Translations under genes and position numbers: made by a program | The notes under the pieces: model-generated | Told to the model about the DNA's origin: nothing | What the model saw: the letters and a program-made list of their open reading frames with translations, nothing else | Databases searched by the model: none | Part shown: positions 51,352 through 61,049 of the stretch, in pieces | How the letters are laid out: each line of letters opens with the position of its first letter | How positions within the stretch are numbered: position 1 is the stretch's first letter | DNA from: Vibrio alfacsensis | GTDB lineage: Bacteria; Pseudomonadota; Gammaproteobacteria; Enterobacterales; Vibrionaceae | Length of the DNA: 64,000 nucleotides | Direction: 5' to 3' | NCBI RefSeq assembly: GCF_003544875.1 | Contig: NZ_CP032093.1 | Span: 1,736,001-1,800,000, forward strand

Positions 51352-51765
51352 CTATTGGGTTGCACTGTTCAGTTGCAGTAAGTCCCACTTGTTGCCATAC
51401 AGGTCTTCGAACACAACAACTGTGCCGTACTCTTCAACTCTCGGCTCTTCATTGAAAACTACACCATTAGTTTTCATTAAGTCGTAGTCCCGCCAAAAGT
51501 CATTGGTTTGTAGAAACAAGAAAACACGACCACCACTTTGGTTGCCTACAGCATGAGATTGTTCTTCAGTGCTTGCTTGTGCAAGAAGCAGATTTGTACC
51601 GTTTGAGTTTGGAGGCGAAACCTGCACCCAACGCTTACCACCACCTAAGTCAGTATCTTCGACCAACGTAAATTGTAGCTTTTGAGTATAAAACTCTATC
51701 GCATCATCGTAGTTTTTTACGACTAGAGCTACATTTCCTATTTGCTGTTGAACTGGCTGAGACAT
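51352..51765 (-). CDS. VOC/glyoxalase family cassette protein
   Basis: Protein of 137 residues, starting MSQPVQQQIGNVALVVKNYD, with one vicinal oxygen chelate module (DDAIEFYTQKLQFTLVEDTD, VVVFEDLYGNKWDLLQ). Such proteins bind metals and act as glyoxalases, dioxygenases or drug-binding resistance proteins. ATG 51765 is preferred with GGAA upstream. It is in the standard orientation of the array. The substrate is unknown. Confidence 0.85.
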   Translation of the reverse strand: MSQPVQQQIGNVALVVKNYDDAIEFYTQKLQFTLVEDTDLGGGKRWVQVSPPNSNGTNLLLAQASTEEQSHAVGNQSGGRVFLFLQTNDFWRDYDLMKTNGVVFNEEPRVEEYGTVVVFEDLYGNKWDLLQLNSATQ

Positions 51766-51828
51766 ATTGATTTCCAACTATTGTAATACTCTGATTTTAC
51801 GTCAATTTCGACTTTTCGAAAAAGCACA

Positions 51829-51948
51829 TAACGCCCTGCTAAGGGGTGAGCAACGCAATACTGAAGCCGCTGCAAACCACCTTAATCACTAAAATCAACG
51901 CATAGTAAAAATGCCACGCGTTGCGAATCCCTCTTGAGCAGTTTGTTA
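51829..51948 (-). repeat. attC site 3 (family A)
   Basis: TAACGCCCTGCTAAGG at left and CTTGAGCAGTTTGTTA at right, with matching arms. Confidence 0.92.
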
Positions 51949-52007
51949 GTTTGCAAACCCAAAGCGTTGATTTTACGTTATTTTAAACTTTGCAAACAAC
52001 AAACTTT

Positions 52008-52300
52008 ATGTACTTTGATGCATTTAAGTCAGGCGTAGTGTAAAAGCGGCTATTCAATGAAACCATTTGGAACAAACAACGCCGTAGAAAATAAACTCAC
52101 AACACCAAAAAGCGCTTTTGGAAAACTAATCTCACAATGCGGACTTTCAACAAAGCCACTGAAACCAAGTGAACTTACCACACCAAAGAAAACATCCTTG
52201 CAGCAAGTAAATCGGCTTTTGTATCGACAAACTCAACGAGCAGAGTTTCAACTCAGAGAACCCCAAAGTCACCGCACCAAAGAACAAATCAACCGTTGAA
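52008..52300 (+). pseudogene. Degraded plus-strand cassette gene, homologous to 63336-63539
   Basis: Reading the plus strand from ATG 52008 gives YFDAFKSGVV, stop, KRLFNETIWN, then RRRK, stop and further sequence, matching the cassette at 63336 at about 70-80 percent of residues. Two in-frame TAA codons break it. A different plus-strand open frame (52057-52299, 80 codons) overlaps but is not shared by the homologous cassette. No minus-strand gene was found in this cassette. Confidence 0.45.
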
Positions 52301-52425
52301 ACGATGCCAATTTTGGATTTTTACCACGCTAGTTAACACTGTAATTGAAAGCAGATACGACAACTTAAACTTTGAACTTTTACCACTAGATCTTGCGATA
52401 TAGCTGCGCTTTTCCTCTTGCAAAC

Positions 52426-52546
52426 TAACGCCGCGTTAAGTGGTGAGCAACGCTACCACCCTACCTAAACCATTGTGCCGTAAACACTAAATTCAAAGCA
52501 AACCGAAAATGCCAAGCGTTGGGAATCCGTCTTAAACGCTTTGTTA
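52426..52546 (-). repeat. attC site 4 (family B)
   Basis: TAACGCCGCGTTAAG at left, CTTAAACGCTTTGTTA at right. Confidence 0.92.
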
Positions 52547-52572
52547 GGTGAAGCCTTACCTCGAAATGCATA

Positions 52573-53179
52573 TTACGCAAAAATCTCACGACGCTCATCT
52601 GCAGTTAGCACCTTGGCTTGATCATATTTAAAATTTTTCTTTAAAATCAATTCACTTTCTCGAGATTGACCATAACACAACACTTCTGAGTCATTAATTT
52701 TGATAGCGAATATAGGGCGTTTATCCACTTCGATAGATGACGCTTGAGCATAATTTCTTAGACCAGCATAATCTGTAGCCCATGAATTTCCGATGCTTTC
52801 AACACTTTCACCCACTCGACCGATTCGATATAGATCCAACTCTTTACCATTTGGGCTAATGTCTGCTCAAATTTAGAAAGGTCAAAATGAAAGCAATCAT
52901 AATTGCCAGAGATTACATCTGATATATATAGCTTAAGCAGAATTTCTTTTTATTAGGAGCGTGCCAAATCTCATGGACATCCTCTTTATGACAGGATAAG
53001 AAGTGAAGTAAAACTTCTAGGTTTTCGCCATGCTCATCAGAGTAAAATTCACCCTGAAAGTCTTCGATAGATTTCAACGCGGTACTGAGATATTGCATTT
53101 CATCTGACGTTAAGTAGCCAGTCAAATACTCAGTATCAATACCAATGACATTAAACAACTCTTTCAAAAATGGGGTCAT
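52573..53179 (-). pseudogene. Unknown cassette protein of about 202 residues, two frameshifts
   Basis: Two open frames and the stretch between them form one protein: MTPFLKELFNVIGIDTEYL to HAPNKK, then EILLKLYISDVISGNYDCFH to EQTLAQ in a second frame, then NGKELDLYRIGRVGESVES to ADERREIFA. One A is missing in the run near 52950 and another near 52859; adding both gives a whole number of codons. The middle part resembles a small alpha/beta domain; no family is recognised. Start ATG 53179 is a guess; a TTG lies at 53200. Confidence 0.6.
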
Positions 53180-53239
53180 AGCACTCACTACATCGTTCAA
53201 TAATTACTAATTGATTATCTCAATTTTAATTGGCTCACC

Positions 53240-53359
53240 TAACGCCCTGTTAAGGGGTGAGCAACGCAATACCAAAGCCGCCGCATACCACCTTAAACAC
53301 TAAAACCAACGCATAGTAAAAATGCCACGCGTTGCGAATCCCTCTTGAACAATTTGTTA
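53240..53359 (-). repeat. attC site 5 (family A)
   Basis: Left edge TAACGCCCTGTTAAGG, right edge TTGAACAATTTGTTA. An IS30-family copy starts 5 bases after this edge. Confidence 0.92.
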
Positions 53360-53364
53360 TACCG

Positions 53365-54451
53365 CTTGGATTCAAGTACGAAGTGCGACACCTCTGAACA
53401 TAAAAACAGTGAGATGCGATAATCATGAAGTTTGCTCCCGCCAAGAAGTAAAAAACATGAAATACACGCACCTCACTGAGAACGAAAGGTATATGATTTC
53501 TGCACTCAGAAAGCAAGGAATTAGTACTGTTAAAATAGCTAAACAACTGGGTCGTCACAAAGCCACTATCTATCGAGAAATTGAACGTAATTCCCGATAC
53601 AACAGACACTTTAAAAGGTACTCCTATCAGGCGTGGAGAGCCCAACAAATGGCTCGCAACCGGCTGAGCCGGTCGCGCAGAAATAAGCGCTACAGCGAAA
53701 TCGACTTCAGGTTACCTGAAGCCTTGCTACGACTGGATTGGAGCCCTGACCAAATCGTCGGATACCTAAGAGTAAGAGGCTACCCAACAATGAGCCACGA
53801 GCTCATTTATCAGCATATTTGGAACGACAAAACTCTCGGTGGAACCCTATGGAAACACCTACGCCAATCCACTAAGAAAAGGCGTAAAAGGTATAACTCA
53901 AAAGACAGCCGAGGTCGGCTAGCCGCAAAGCGCCATATTACCGAAAGACCAGCAAATGCTGAGCATAGAAAAGAGCCTGGTCATTGGGAAATTGATACCG
54001 TCGTTGGCCGCGGAACCAAGCACTGTATCGTGACTTTAGTCGACAGAATGACAGGCTACTTTTATTGGGCAAATGGACGATAGAACAAGCGAGTCGCTCA
54101 ACGTAAGAATGAGCAAAATCATGACCCGCTCTGACTTACCTTTTAAGACGATAACTGCGGATAACGGCACTGAATTTCATGGTTATGCACAACTAGAAAA
54201 ACATCATAACTGTCTGTTTTACTTTGCAAATCCATACCACTCATGGGAGCGAGGGACTAATGAAAACACCAATGGCTTGATACGACAATACTTACAAAAC
54301 GAACTTCTATGTCACACGTGACACAGAAGCTCTGCAATGAAATTGCACACAAATTAAATACGCGCCCACGCAAAGGCTTGGGTATAGAACACCAACGGAG
54401 TATATTCATGCGCATCTGTAGAAAGTGTCGCACTTCAAACTTGATACTAAG
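53365..54451 (+). mobile_element. IS30-family insertion sequence, copy 1
   Basis: Element of 1087 bases with imperfect inverted ends CTTGGATTCAAGT (53365) and ACTTGATACTAAG (ending 54451), followed inside by the matching AAGTGCGACAC segments. A near-identical copy is at 56455-57544. No target duplication is seen. Both copies lie in the same orientation 5 bases from an attC edge. Confidence 0.88.
53457..54421 (+). pseudogene. IS30-family transposase, broken by indels
   Basis: Transposase of about 320 residues with an N-terminal HTH (SALRKQGISTVKIAKQLGRHK) and a DDE core: HWEIDTVVGRG, ITADNGTEFHGYAQ and GTNENTNGLIRQYL. Compared with copy 2 it lacks the AC of GGCTACAC near 54056, one C near 54295 and one A near 54375, so the frame breaks after MTGY. 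The open frame begins at ATG 53457. Confidence 0.85.
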
Positions 54452-54692
54452 TGTTTTCATCAGAAGCTTTTGGAGCAGTGTTCTTTGCTATCTGAATCAA
54501 TGTATATGATATGCCACATATGAAAAATTTGGCTATCCATAGCATTATCCCAGAGACGAGAGCTCCAATACCTAGTTGAATTCCATGCAAGACAGTGGAA
54601 AAGATACCAACTGCCACTATTAGTACTGCTAGACATGTTATAACCACATCCATGATTCTGATTAGTGACTCAAATCGCTCGACTTTTTTCAT
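54447..54692 (-). CDS. Small membrane cassette protein, 3' end fused to the IS30 end
   Basis: Protein of 81 residues with two or three hydrophobic helices (VITCLAVLIVAVGIFSTVL, SGIMLWIAKFFICGISYTL) and an N-terminal MKKVERF. The stop TAG is supplied by the end of the IS30 copy. Without the insertion the frame would read one more residue and stop at the TAA at the attC 5 edge, so little is lost. No family is recognised. It could be a membrane toxin-like or defence-linked peptide; there is no direct evidence. Confidence 0.6.
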   Translation of the reverse strand: MKKVERFESLIRIMDVVITCLAVLIVAVGIFSTVLHGIQLGIGALVSGIMLWIAKFFICGISYTLIQIAKNTAPKASDENT

Positions 54693-54773
54693 TTACACTC
54701 CCTGTAATTCATTTAAAAGCGGATATTATCTCATTTTAAGTAGCTGGCTCGACGCAATCTTGACCAAGACACA

Positions 54774-54892
54774 TAACGCCGCGTTAAGTAGTGAGCAACG
54801 CCACCCCTACCTAAACCATTGTGCCGTAAACACTAAATTCAAAGCAAACCAAAAATGCCGAGCGTTGCGAATCTGTCTTAAACGCTTTGTTA
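54774..54892 (-). repeat. attC site 6 (family B)
   Basis: TAACGCCGCGTTAAG at left, CTTAAACGCTTTGTTA at right. Confidence 0.92.
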
Positions 54893-55486
54893 TGTACGTT
54901 TCACTGCGACCACGGAATATGTATGCCAATGCTTCATTCTACCCAATGAAGTTTTCGCTGTTTCATCACGTTCAAAGAACCTGACTATTTCAAAGCCTGA
55001 GAACAAAGCCTTTACTTCTGATTCCGACAACGATGTTGTAGGGCTACGATAGTTGTTAGCCCAACTGTCTTTGAAACCCATGAAGTCACCAGCAAACACC
55101 CCACCGATTTCAATTGAAGATCTGATGTTGCTCCAAGTCGATGCAAATTGGTTTGGATCAGCGAAGAACAAACTGGAGTTTGCGATAACTACACCAGACT
55201 TGGGATAGTCGAACGACTCAAACGAGGACGCTGAAATATCCACTAATGACTTTGACCCGAACCTATCTCTACAAATAGCGACTGAATCAGGATTAATATC
55301 GAAGCCATGAACTTGATAACCCTGTTGATCGAGGTATTCGATATCACTGCCGGTTCCACAACCACAGTCAGTGGCTACTTTGAGGTTTGATTCATTGAGT
55401 CTGACAGCAAATTCAGTACGTTTTGAGTGTGGGCGAGATAGCGCCTTTTCGTAGTACTGACGCCAAATTTCAGCATTTTCATCCAT
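54890..55486 (-). CDS. Class I SAM-dependent methyltransferase (cassette)
   Basis: Protein of about 198 residues starting MDENAEIWRQYYEKALS. It has a SAM-binding loop ATDCGCGTGSDIEYL and GFDINPDSVAICRDRFG, followed by SSLFFADPNQFASTW. Resembles small-molecule methyltransferases of the tellurite resistance type (TehB-like). The stop TAA overlaps the attC 6 edge. ATG 55486 is used; the frame runs on into the neighbouring attC, which is not coding. Confidence 0.85.
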   Translation of the reverse strand: MDENAEIWRQYYEKALSRPHSKRTEFAVRLNESNLKVATDCGCGTGSDIEYLDQQGYQVHGFDINPDSVAICRDRFGSKSLVDISASSFESFDYPKSGVVIANSSLFFADPNQFASTWSNIRSSIEIGGVFAGDFMGFKDSWANNYRSPTTSLSESEVKALFSGFEIVRFFERDETAKTSLGRMKHWHTYSVVAVKRT

Positions 55487-55513
55487 AAATTTCTGATTTT
55501 CCGTAAAAGTACA

Positions 55514-55633
55514 TAACGCCCTGTTAAGGGGTGAGCGACGCAATACCGATGCCCCCGCATACCACCTTAACCACTAAAACCAACGCATAGTAAAAATGCC
55601 ACGCGTTGCGAATCCCTCTTGAACAGTTTGTTA
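55514..55633 (-). repeat. attC site 7 (family A)
   Basis: Left TAACGCCCTGTTAAGG, right TTGAACAGTTTGTTA. Confidence 0.92.
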
Positions 55634-55726
55634 GTTTGCATTTCACACAAATCGCACGATTTAATTAAATTGAACATTTCATGCGATACATTATAATCTA
55701 ACTGCACACTCAATTGGGAACTGACC

Positions 55727-55969
55727 ATGCATACATTAACAGCCAATGATGCCAAACGAAATTTCGGCGAACTACTTCTGAGCGCACAACGCGAGCCAGT
55801 AAAAATCAGCAAAAACAGTAAAGATACTGTCGTTGTCATGTCCATTCGTGACTTTGAAGAGCTAGAAGCTATGAAAGTTGAGTACCTCAAACACTGCTTT
55901 AAGTCAGCTAAAGAAGACTTGAACAATGGAAACACTGTTGATGGCGAAAGCTTTCTGAACTCGCTGTAA
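55727..55969 (+). CDS. Phd/YefM-type antitoxin (cassette, reversed)
   Basis: Protein of 80 residues starting MHTLTANDAKRNFGELLLSA, the Phd/YefM DNA-binding fold, and ending in an acidic disordered tail likely to cover the toxin. It is followed after seven bases by a ParE-like toxin and points opposite to the other cassettes, so it must have its own promoter within the preceding 94 bases. Confidence 0.9.
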   Translation: MHTLTANDAKRNFGELLLSAQREPVKISKNSKDTVVVMSIRDFEELEAMKVEYLKHCFKSAKEDLNNGNTVDGESFLNSL

Positions 55970-55976
55970 CTAACTT

Positions 55977-56276
55977 ATGCAAAAGAACAAATACAAGCTA
56001 AGTAACTTAGCGCAATCTCACTTGCGCAAAGTAAAAAACTACACTGTTGAAAACTTTTCTGAATTACAGTGGCGTAACTACAAAGATACTCTGCTATCAG
56101 GGTTTCAGATGCTAGCTGATAATCCAGGCTTAGGAAGAAGTTGTGACGAGATATACCCAAATGGCTTTTATTTCCCGATTGGAAAACACACAGCTTATTT
56201 CACCAAAGAACATGACTTTATCTTAGTCGTTGCTGTCTTAGGTCAATCACAGCTACCCCAGAATCATCTGAAATAA
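55977..56276 (+). CDS. ParE/RelE-superfamily toxin (cassette, reversed)
   Basis: Protein of 99 residues with the ParE layout: KYKLSNLAQSHLRKVKNYT then a middle helix and GLGRSCDEIYPNGFYFPIG, ending ILVVAVLGQSQLPQNHL. ParE toxins poison gyrase. The stop lies 53 bases before attC 8. With the antitoxin it makes a self-stabilising cassette. Confidence 0.88.
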   Translation: MQKNKYKLSNLAQSHLRKVKNYTVENFSELQWRNYKDTLLSGFQMLADNPGLGRSCDEIYPNGFYFPIGKHTAYFTKEHDFILVVAVLGQSQLPQNHLK

Positions 56277-56329
56277 CACGACTTTCACCCTAGAAATAAT
56301 AACTGGGGTGAGAGTCTATCCATGCAAAC

Positions 56330-56449
56330 TAACGCCTTGTTAAGGTGTGAAGCACGCAATACCAAAGCTTCCGTATACCACCTTAACCACAAAACCTGAC
56401 GCATGGTCAAAATGCCACGCGTGCTGAATCACTCTTGAACAATTTGTTA
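56330..56449 (-). repeat. attC site 8 (family A, changed arms)
   Basis: The inner arm GAAGCACGCAAT has a matching change in GCGTGCTGAATC on the other side, a compensatory difference that keeps the hairpin. An IS30 copy starts 5 bases after the right edge. Confidence 0.92.
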
Positions 56450-56454
56450 TGTTT

Positions 56455-57544
56455 CTTGGATTCAAGTACGAAGTGCGACACCTCTGAACATAAAAACAGT
56501 GAGATGCGATAATCATGAAGTTTGCTCCCGCCAAGAAGTAAAAAACATGAAATACACGCACCTCACTGAGAACGAAAGGTATATGATTTCTGCACTCAGA
56601 AAGCAAGGAATTAGTACTGTTAAAATAGCTAAACAACTGGGTCGTCACAAAGCCACTATCTATCGAGAAATTGAACGTAATTCCCGATACAACAGACACT
56701 TTAAAAGGTACTCCTATCAGGCGTGGAGAGCCCAACAATGGCTCGCAACCGGCTGAGCCGGTCGCGCAGAAATAAGCGCTACAGCGAAATCGACTTCAGG
56801 TTACCTGAAGCCTTGCTACGACTGGATTGGAGCCCTGACCAAATCGTCGGATACCTAAGAGTAAGAGGCTACCCAACAATGAGCCACGAGCTCATTTATC
56901 AGCATATTTGGAACGACAAAACTCTCGGTGGAACCCTATGGAAACACCTACGCCAATCCACTAAGAAAAGGCGTAAAAGGTATAACTCAAAAGACAGCCG
57001 AGGTCGGCTAGCCGCAAAGCGCCATATTACCGAAAGACCAGCAAATGCTGAGCATAGAAAAGAGCCTGGTCATTGGGAAATTGATACCGTCGTTGGCCGC
57101 GGAACCAAGCACTGTATCGTGACTTTAGTCGACAGAATGACAGGCTACACTTTTATTGGGCAAATGGACGATAGAACAAGCGAGTCGCTCAACGTAAGAA
57201 TGAGCAAAATCATGACCCGCTCTGACTTACCTTTTAAGACGATAACTGCGGATAACGGCACTGAATTTCATGGTTATGCACAACTAGAAAAACATCATAA
57301 CTGTCTGTTTTACTTTGCAAATCCATACCACTCATGGGAGCGAGGGACTAATGAAAACACCAATGGCTTGATACGACAATACTTACCAAAACGAACTTCT
57401 ATGTCACACGTGACACAGAAGCTCTGCAATGAAATTGCACACAAATTAAATACGCGCCCACGCAAAAGGCTTGGGTATAGAACACCAACGGAGTATATTC
57501 ATGCGCATCTGTAGAAAGTGTCGCACTTCAAACTTGATACTAAG
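56455..57544 (+). mobile_element. IS30-family insertion sequence, copy 2
   Basis: Element of 1090 bases with the same ends as copy 1. On reading it differs from copy 1 only by short gains and losses. It is located exactly 5 bases after attC 8, in the same orientation as copy 1 relative to its attC. Confidence 0.88.
56547..57514 (+). pseudogene. IS30-family transposase, nearly intact (one frameshift)
   Basis: Same protein as copy 1 (MKYTHLTENERYMISALRKQ to EYIHAHL). One A is missing in the run near 56738 (copy 1 has CAACAAATGG, this copy CAACAATGG), breaking the frame after WRAQQ; from 56741 to the stop at 57514 it is open and contains all three DDE regions. With the missing A it would be functional. 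Confidence 0.88.
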
Positions 57545-57927
57545 AAGTGTATTGGCTTAAGTGATTCTCTATAAATTCGATATCAGCTCGATAAAAATCA
57601 CCAAGTGGAATAGCACTTGGCTCAAGCCAAAAGAAAGTTTGCTGCCTTACCTCATCAATCATCTGAGGTTCAGTATCATTACCGCGCGTAAAACAACATA
57701 ATGAATTTCACCACCAAAATCATTTTAGCTTGATGACTACCGAGTCGCTTTAAACCTTGCAGTCCCGTTTCTTCCCACAGTTCTCTAACTGCTGCTTGAT
57801 TACCTGACTCACCAGGGTCAATAGAACCGCCTGGGAATTCAAATACCATCCCTTGCCCTCGTCTGAAGCGCTTTTGGATAAGAACTTTTCCATCTCTTAC
57901 GACCACGCCCATTGCAATATTTTTCAT
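57540..57927 (-). pseudogene. Nudix hydrolase cassette gene, two frameshifts
   Basis: Protein of about 129 residues starting MKNIAMGVVVRDGKVLIQKR with the Nudix box GGSIDPGESGNQAAVRELWEETG intact in sense and spacing. After GSHQAK the frame breaks: one A missing (near 57727) and one T missing (near 57693); the rest reads NDFGGEIHYVV then RGNDTEPQMIDEVRQQTFFW to IENHLSQYTS. The stop is formed with the IS30 end. It would hydrolyse an oxidised or modified nucleotide. Confidence 0.8.
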
Positions 57928-57957
57928 GTAAACTTTCCTTGTTCATCTAAATACACA

Positions 57958-58078
57958 TAACGCCTTGCTAAGGTGTGAGTAACGCAATACAAAAGCTACC
58001 GCACAGCGCCTTAATCACCATAAGCCACCGCATAGTAAAAATGCCACGCGTTACGAATCACTCTTAAGCAATTTGTTA
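57958..58078 (-). repeat. attC site 9 (family A)
   Basis: GAGTAACGCAAT on the left pairs with GCGTTACGAATC on the right, again with a compensatory change relative to the common AACGC/GCGTT arms. Confidence 0.92.
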
Positions 58079-58504
58079 GTACATGCGCTACTTCTATTTA
58101 TGCGCTCCAAGATATTGAAAACTGGCATGATATGAAAGACTTTGAACACTGAAGTGAGACGGGCAGCTACAAAACTTTACACCGATTAAGAGAGGAAAGT
58201 TGGCTAGAAGAAAAACGCACTGAACTGCCCTACATTCACTAGCTTCAAATTAGAAAAGGATTCTTTCCTCGTACTTCAACAGCCACACTAAAAGTAACCA
58301 AGGTTCTCTCAAAAGCCACCACGAAAATGAAAAAGCCCAAAGAAATAGGCTAAGAGTTAGAAGCCGTAAACGGTGAAATCAAAGCGAACACTCCGCATAT
58401 AGTGCCACCGGAAAGAACGTGAAAGGCACTAACTGAAAGGTGTAAATACGAGCGGCAAAACAGATAAACACCAAAACTTATGACCTTTGATGTCAAACCC
58501 GTAC
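58079..58504. other. Cassette without an intact gene
   Basis: No open frame longer than about 40 codons on the minus strand. On the plus strand, one frame from 58087 to about 58422 reads as sensible protein (ALQDIENWHDMKDFEH) interrupted by TGA, TAG and TAA. It could be a decayed reversed gene or a non-coding cassette. Confidence 0.5.
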
Positions 58505-58551
58505 TAACGCCCTGTTAAGGTGTGAGCAACGCAATACCGATGCTTCCGCAT
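58505..58551 (-). repeat. attC site 10, left part, interrupted by IS3 copy B
   Basis: TAACGCCCTGTTAAGG and the following bases up to CTTCCGCA match the left half of family A and end at the IS3 end. The right remainder, after 59786, does not match family A well. Confidence 0.8.
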
Positions 58552-58619
58552 TGTAGTGGTCTAATAAAGCCGGACACCATTTTAGGTGGTACAGTTACCA
58601 CCCCAAGAGAGGTGTTTTA

Positions 58620-58876
58620 TGACCAGAGTTCGTCGTACATTTAGTCCAGAGTTCAAGCAAGAAGCTGCAAGCTTAGTGCTTGACCAGAATTACACTGTTT
58701 TAGAAGCGAGTAGAGCTGTTGATGTGGGACAAACTGTCTTACGCCGTTGGGTTGAGCAGTTAAAATCTGAGCGTAACGGGATAACTCCTACTTCTAAAGC
58801 ATTGACGCCTGAGCAGCAAAAATTCAAGAGCTTGAAGCCCGCATTAGCCGTTTGGAGCGAGAGAAGTCTATTCTAA
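58620..58876 (+). pseudogene. IS3-family orfA, frameshifted
   Basis: MTRVRRTFSPEFKQEAASLV to PEQQK as in copy A, then the frame changes because the A-run (58819-58823) has five instead of six bases. The slippery run before orfB is AAAAG rather than AAAAAAG, so programmed frameshifting would not work as written. Confidence 0.85.
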
Positions 58877-58928
58877 AAGGCCACAGCTCTCTTAATGTCG
58901 GACGAACTCGAACGTACACGCTGATTGA

Positions 58929-59764
<836 letters not shown>

Positions 59765-59786
59765 CCGGAAATTGTTGACCACTACA

Positions 59787-59877
59787 GATCCACCCTAACC
59801 TAAAATAAACTCTGATAAATCCGTGCCTATTTGGGCACTAAAACCCCAATGCGTTTCGAATCGCCTTGAACGTCTTG
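59787..59877 (-). repeat. Right remainder of an attC-like site (divergent)
   Basis: The sequence ends with CGAATCGCCTTGAACGTCTTGTTA, similar to attC right arms, but the middle part does not match either family. It may be the right half of another attC type joined by IS-mediated rearrangement. Confidence 0.5.
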
Positions 59878-60170
59878 TTATTCCGCAACTAAAGTCGGCT
59901 ATGTTTACGCCTAATCTTTTGATATGACGAGAAATTTTCGGTATGCAGGCAAAAATCGAAGCCGAAGTATTTGGCAGCTCACTACCTTAAATCGCTTTAG
60001 CGTCACTCTTTAATTGCTGCGCCATATTAAGGTGCGCTTAAAGCGCTTTAAGGCTAGCATGGAAATGACCAATATTCGCCCTTTTCGCCGCTTTTCCACC
60101 CTATTACCCCGCCACTTTCACTCTTAGGCTACAACCACGTACATACAGCCTGAGAGATCCGTTGCGGAAA
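59878..60170. other. Cassette with no recognisable gene
   Basis: No open frame of useful length on either strand. It contains a palindrome-like GCGCTTAAAGCGC stretch near 60030. Confidence 0.5.
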
Positions 60171-60290
60171 TAACGCCCTGTTAAGGGGTGAGCAACGCAA
60201 TACAGATGCCGCCGCAAACCACCTTAATCAAAAAAATCAACGCATAGTAAAAATGCCACGCGTTGCGAATCCCTCTTGAACAGTTTGTTA
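60171..60290 (-). repeat. attC site 11 (family A)
   Basis: Left TAACGCCCTGTTAAGG, right TTGAACAGTTTGTTA. Confidence 0.92.
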
Positions 60291-60293
60291 GTT

Positions 60294-60909
60294 TTATTGC
60301 TGGCGACTCAGTAACAAGCTTGCTCCAGACATAGCCAAAAAAGTAGCACAACCTCTATTGAAGTGCTTTGCCATTTTCGGCTTCGTAAACCACTGCCTTA
60401 AGTACATTCCAAATATTGCATAAATCGATATTGCCCCCATTTCTAAAACTAGGAACGTAACCCCTAGAGCGAAGAACTGTTCATTTACATTCGCTGAAAC
60501 ATCGACGAACTGTGGTAGAAAGGCGGTAAAGATTAAGATCGCCTTGGATTACCGGCGGCTAGCAAAATTCTTGTTTAGCTAAACCTAATCGGTTGAGAGT
60601 GTTTTCTAGTTCAGAAACAGGACTTGCTTCCGAACGCCAAAGATTAAAGGCAATCCACAACAAGTAAGCCGCGCCCACAATTTTAATCGTTAGAAATAGA
60701 GTCTCAGAAGCATAGAGCACGACTGCTAAGCCAGAAGCAGCCAAGGCAATCATTACAGCGAATGCAGCAATACGACCAAGCCCAGCAATAAAAGCGGACT
60801 TGAAACCGTAACAACGAGCATTGTTCATGGACAATAGATTGTTTGGACCCGGAGTCATATTGAGCGCAAAACACGCAGGTATAAAGAACAATAACTGCCA
60901 GATTTCCAC
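60294..60909 (-). pseudogene. LysE family exporter cassette gene, two frameshifts
   Basis: Membrane exporter of about 205 residues. MEIWQLLFFIPACFALNMTP with MTPGPNN to LGLAKQEF is in one frame; LLAAGNPKAILIFTAFLPQF to LLLSRQQ follows in others. One T (near 60568) and one A (near 60548) are missing; adding both gives 206 codons. It is a second LysE-type protein, different from the chromosomal one at 40673. Confidence 0.8.
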
Positions 60910-60928
60910 AATATTTCCTCCATAAAAC

Positions 60929-61049
60929 TAACGCCGCGTTAAGTGGTGAACAACGCTACCACCTCACCTAAACGGTTGTGCCATAAACACTAAAGCTGAA
61001 TCGAACCAAAAATGCCAAGCGTTGTGAATCCGTCTTAAACGCTTTGTTA
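60929..61049 (-). repeat. attC site 12 (family B)
   Basis: TAACGCCGCGTTAAG at left, CTTAAACGCTTTGTTA at right. Confidence 0.92.

Noticed and set aside
52057..52299. 80-codon plus-strand frame in cassette 3
   Set aside because: The homologous cassette at 63336 has a stop after six codons in that frame, while another frame is conserved.
53250..53648. Minus-strand frame ending RNAWHFYYALVLVFKVVCGG, and the equivalent at 56340
   Set aside because: It is a translation of attC 5/8 plus the IS30 left end, of the DUF3265 kind, and lies opposite a real transposase.
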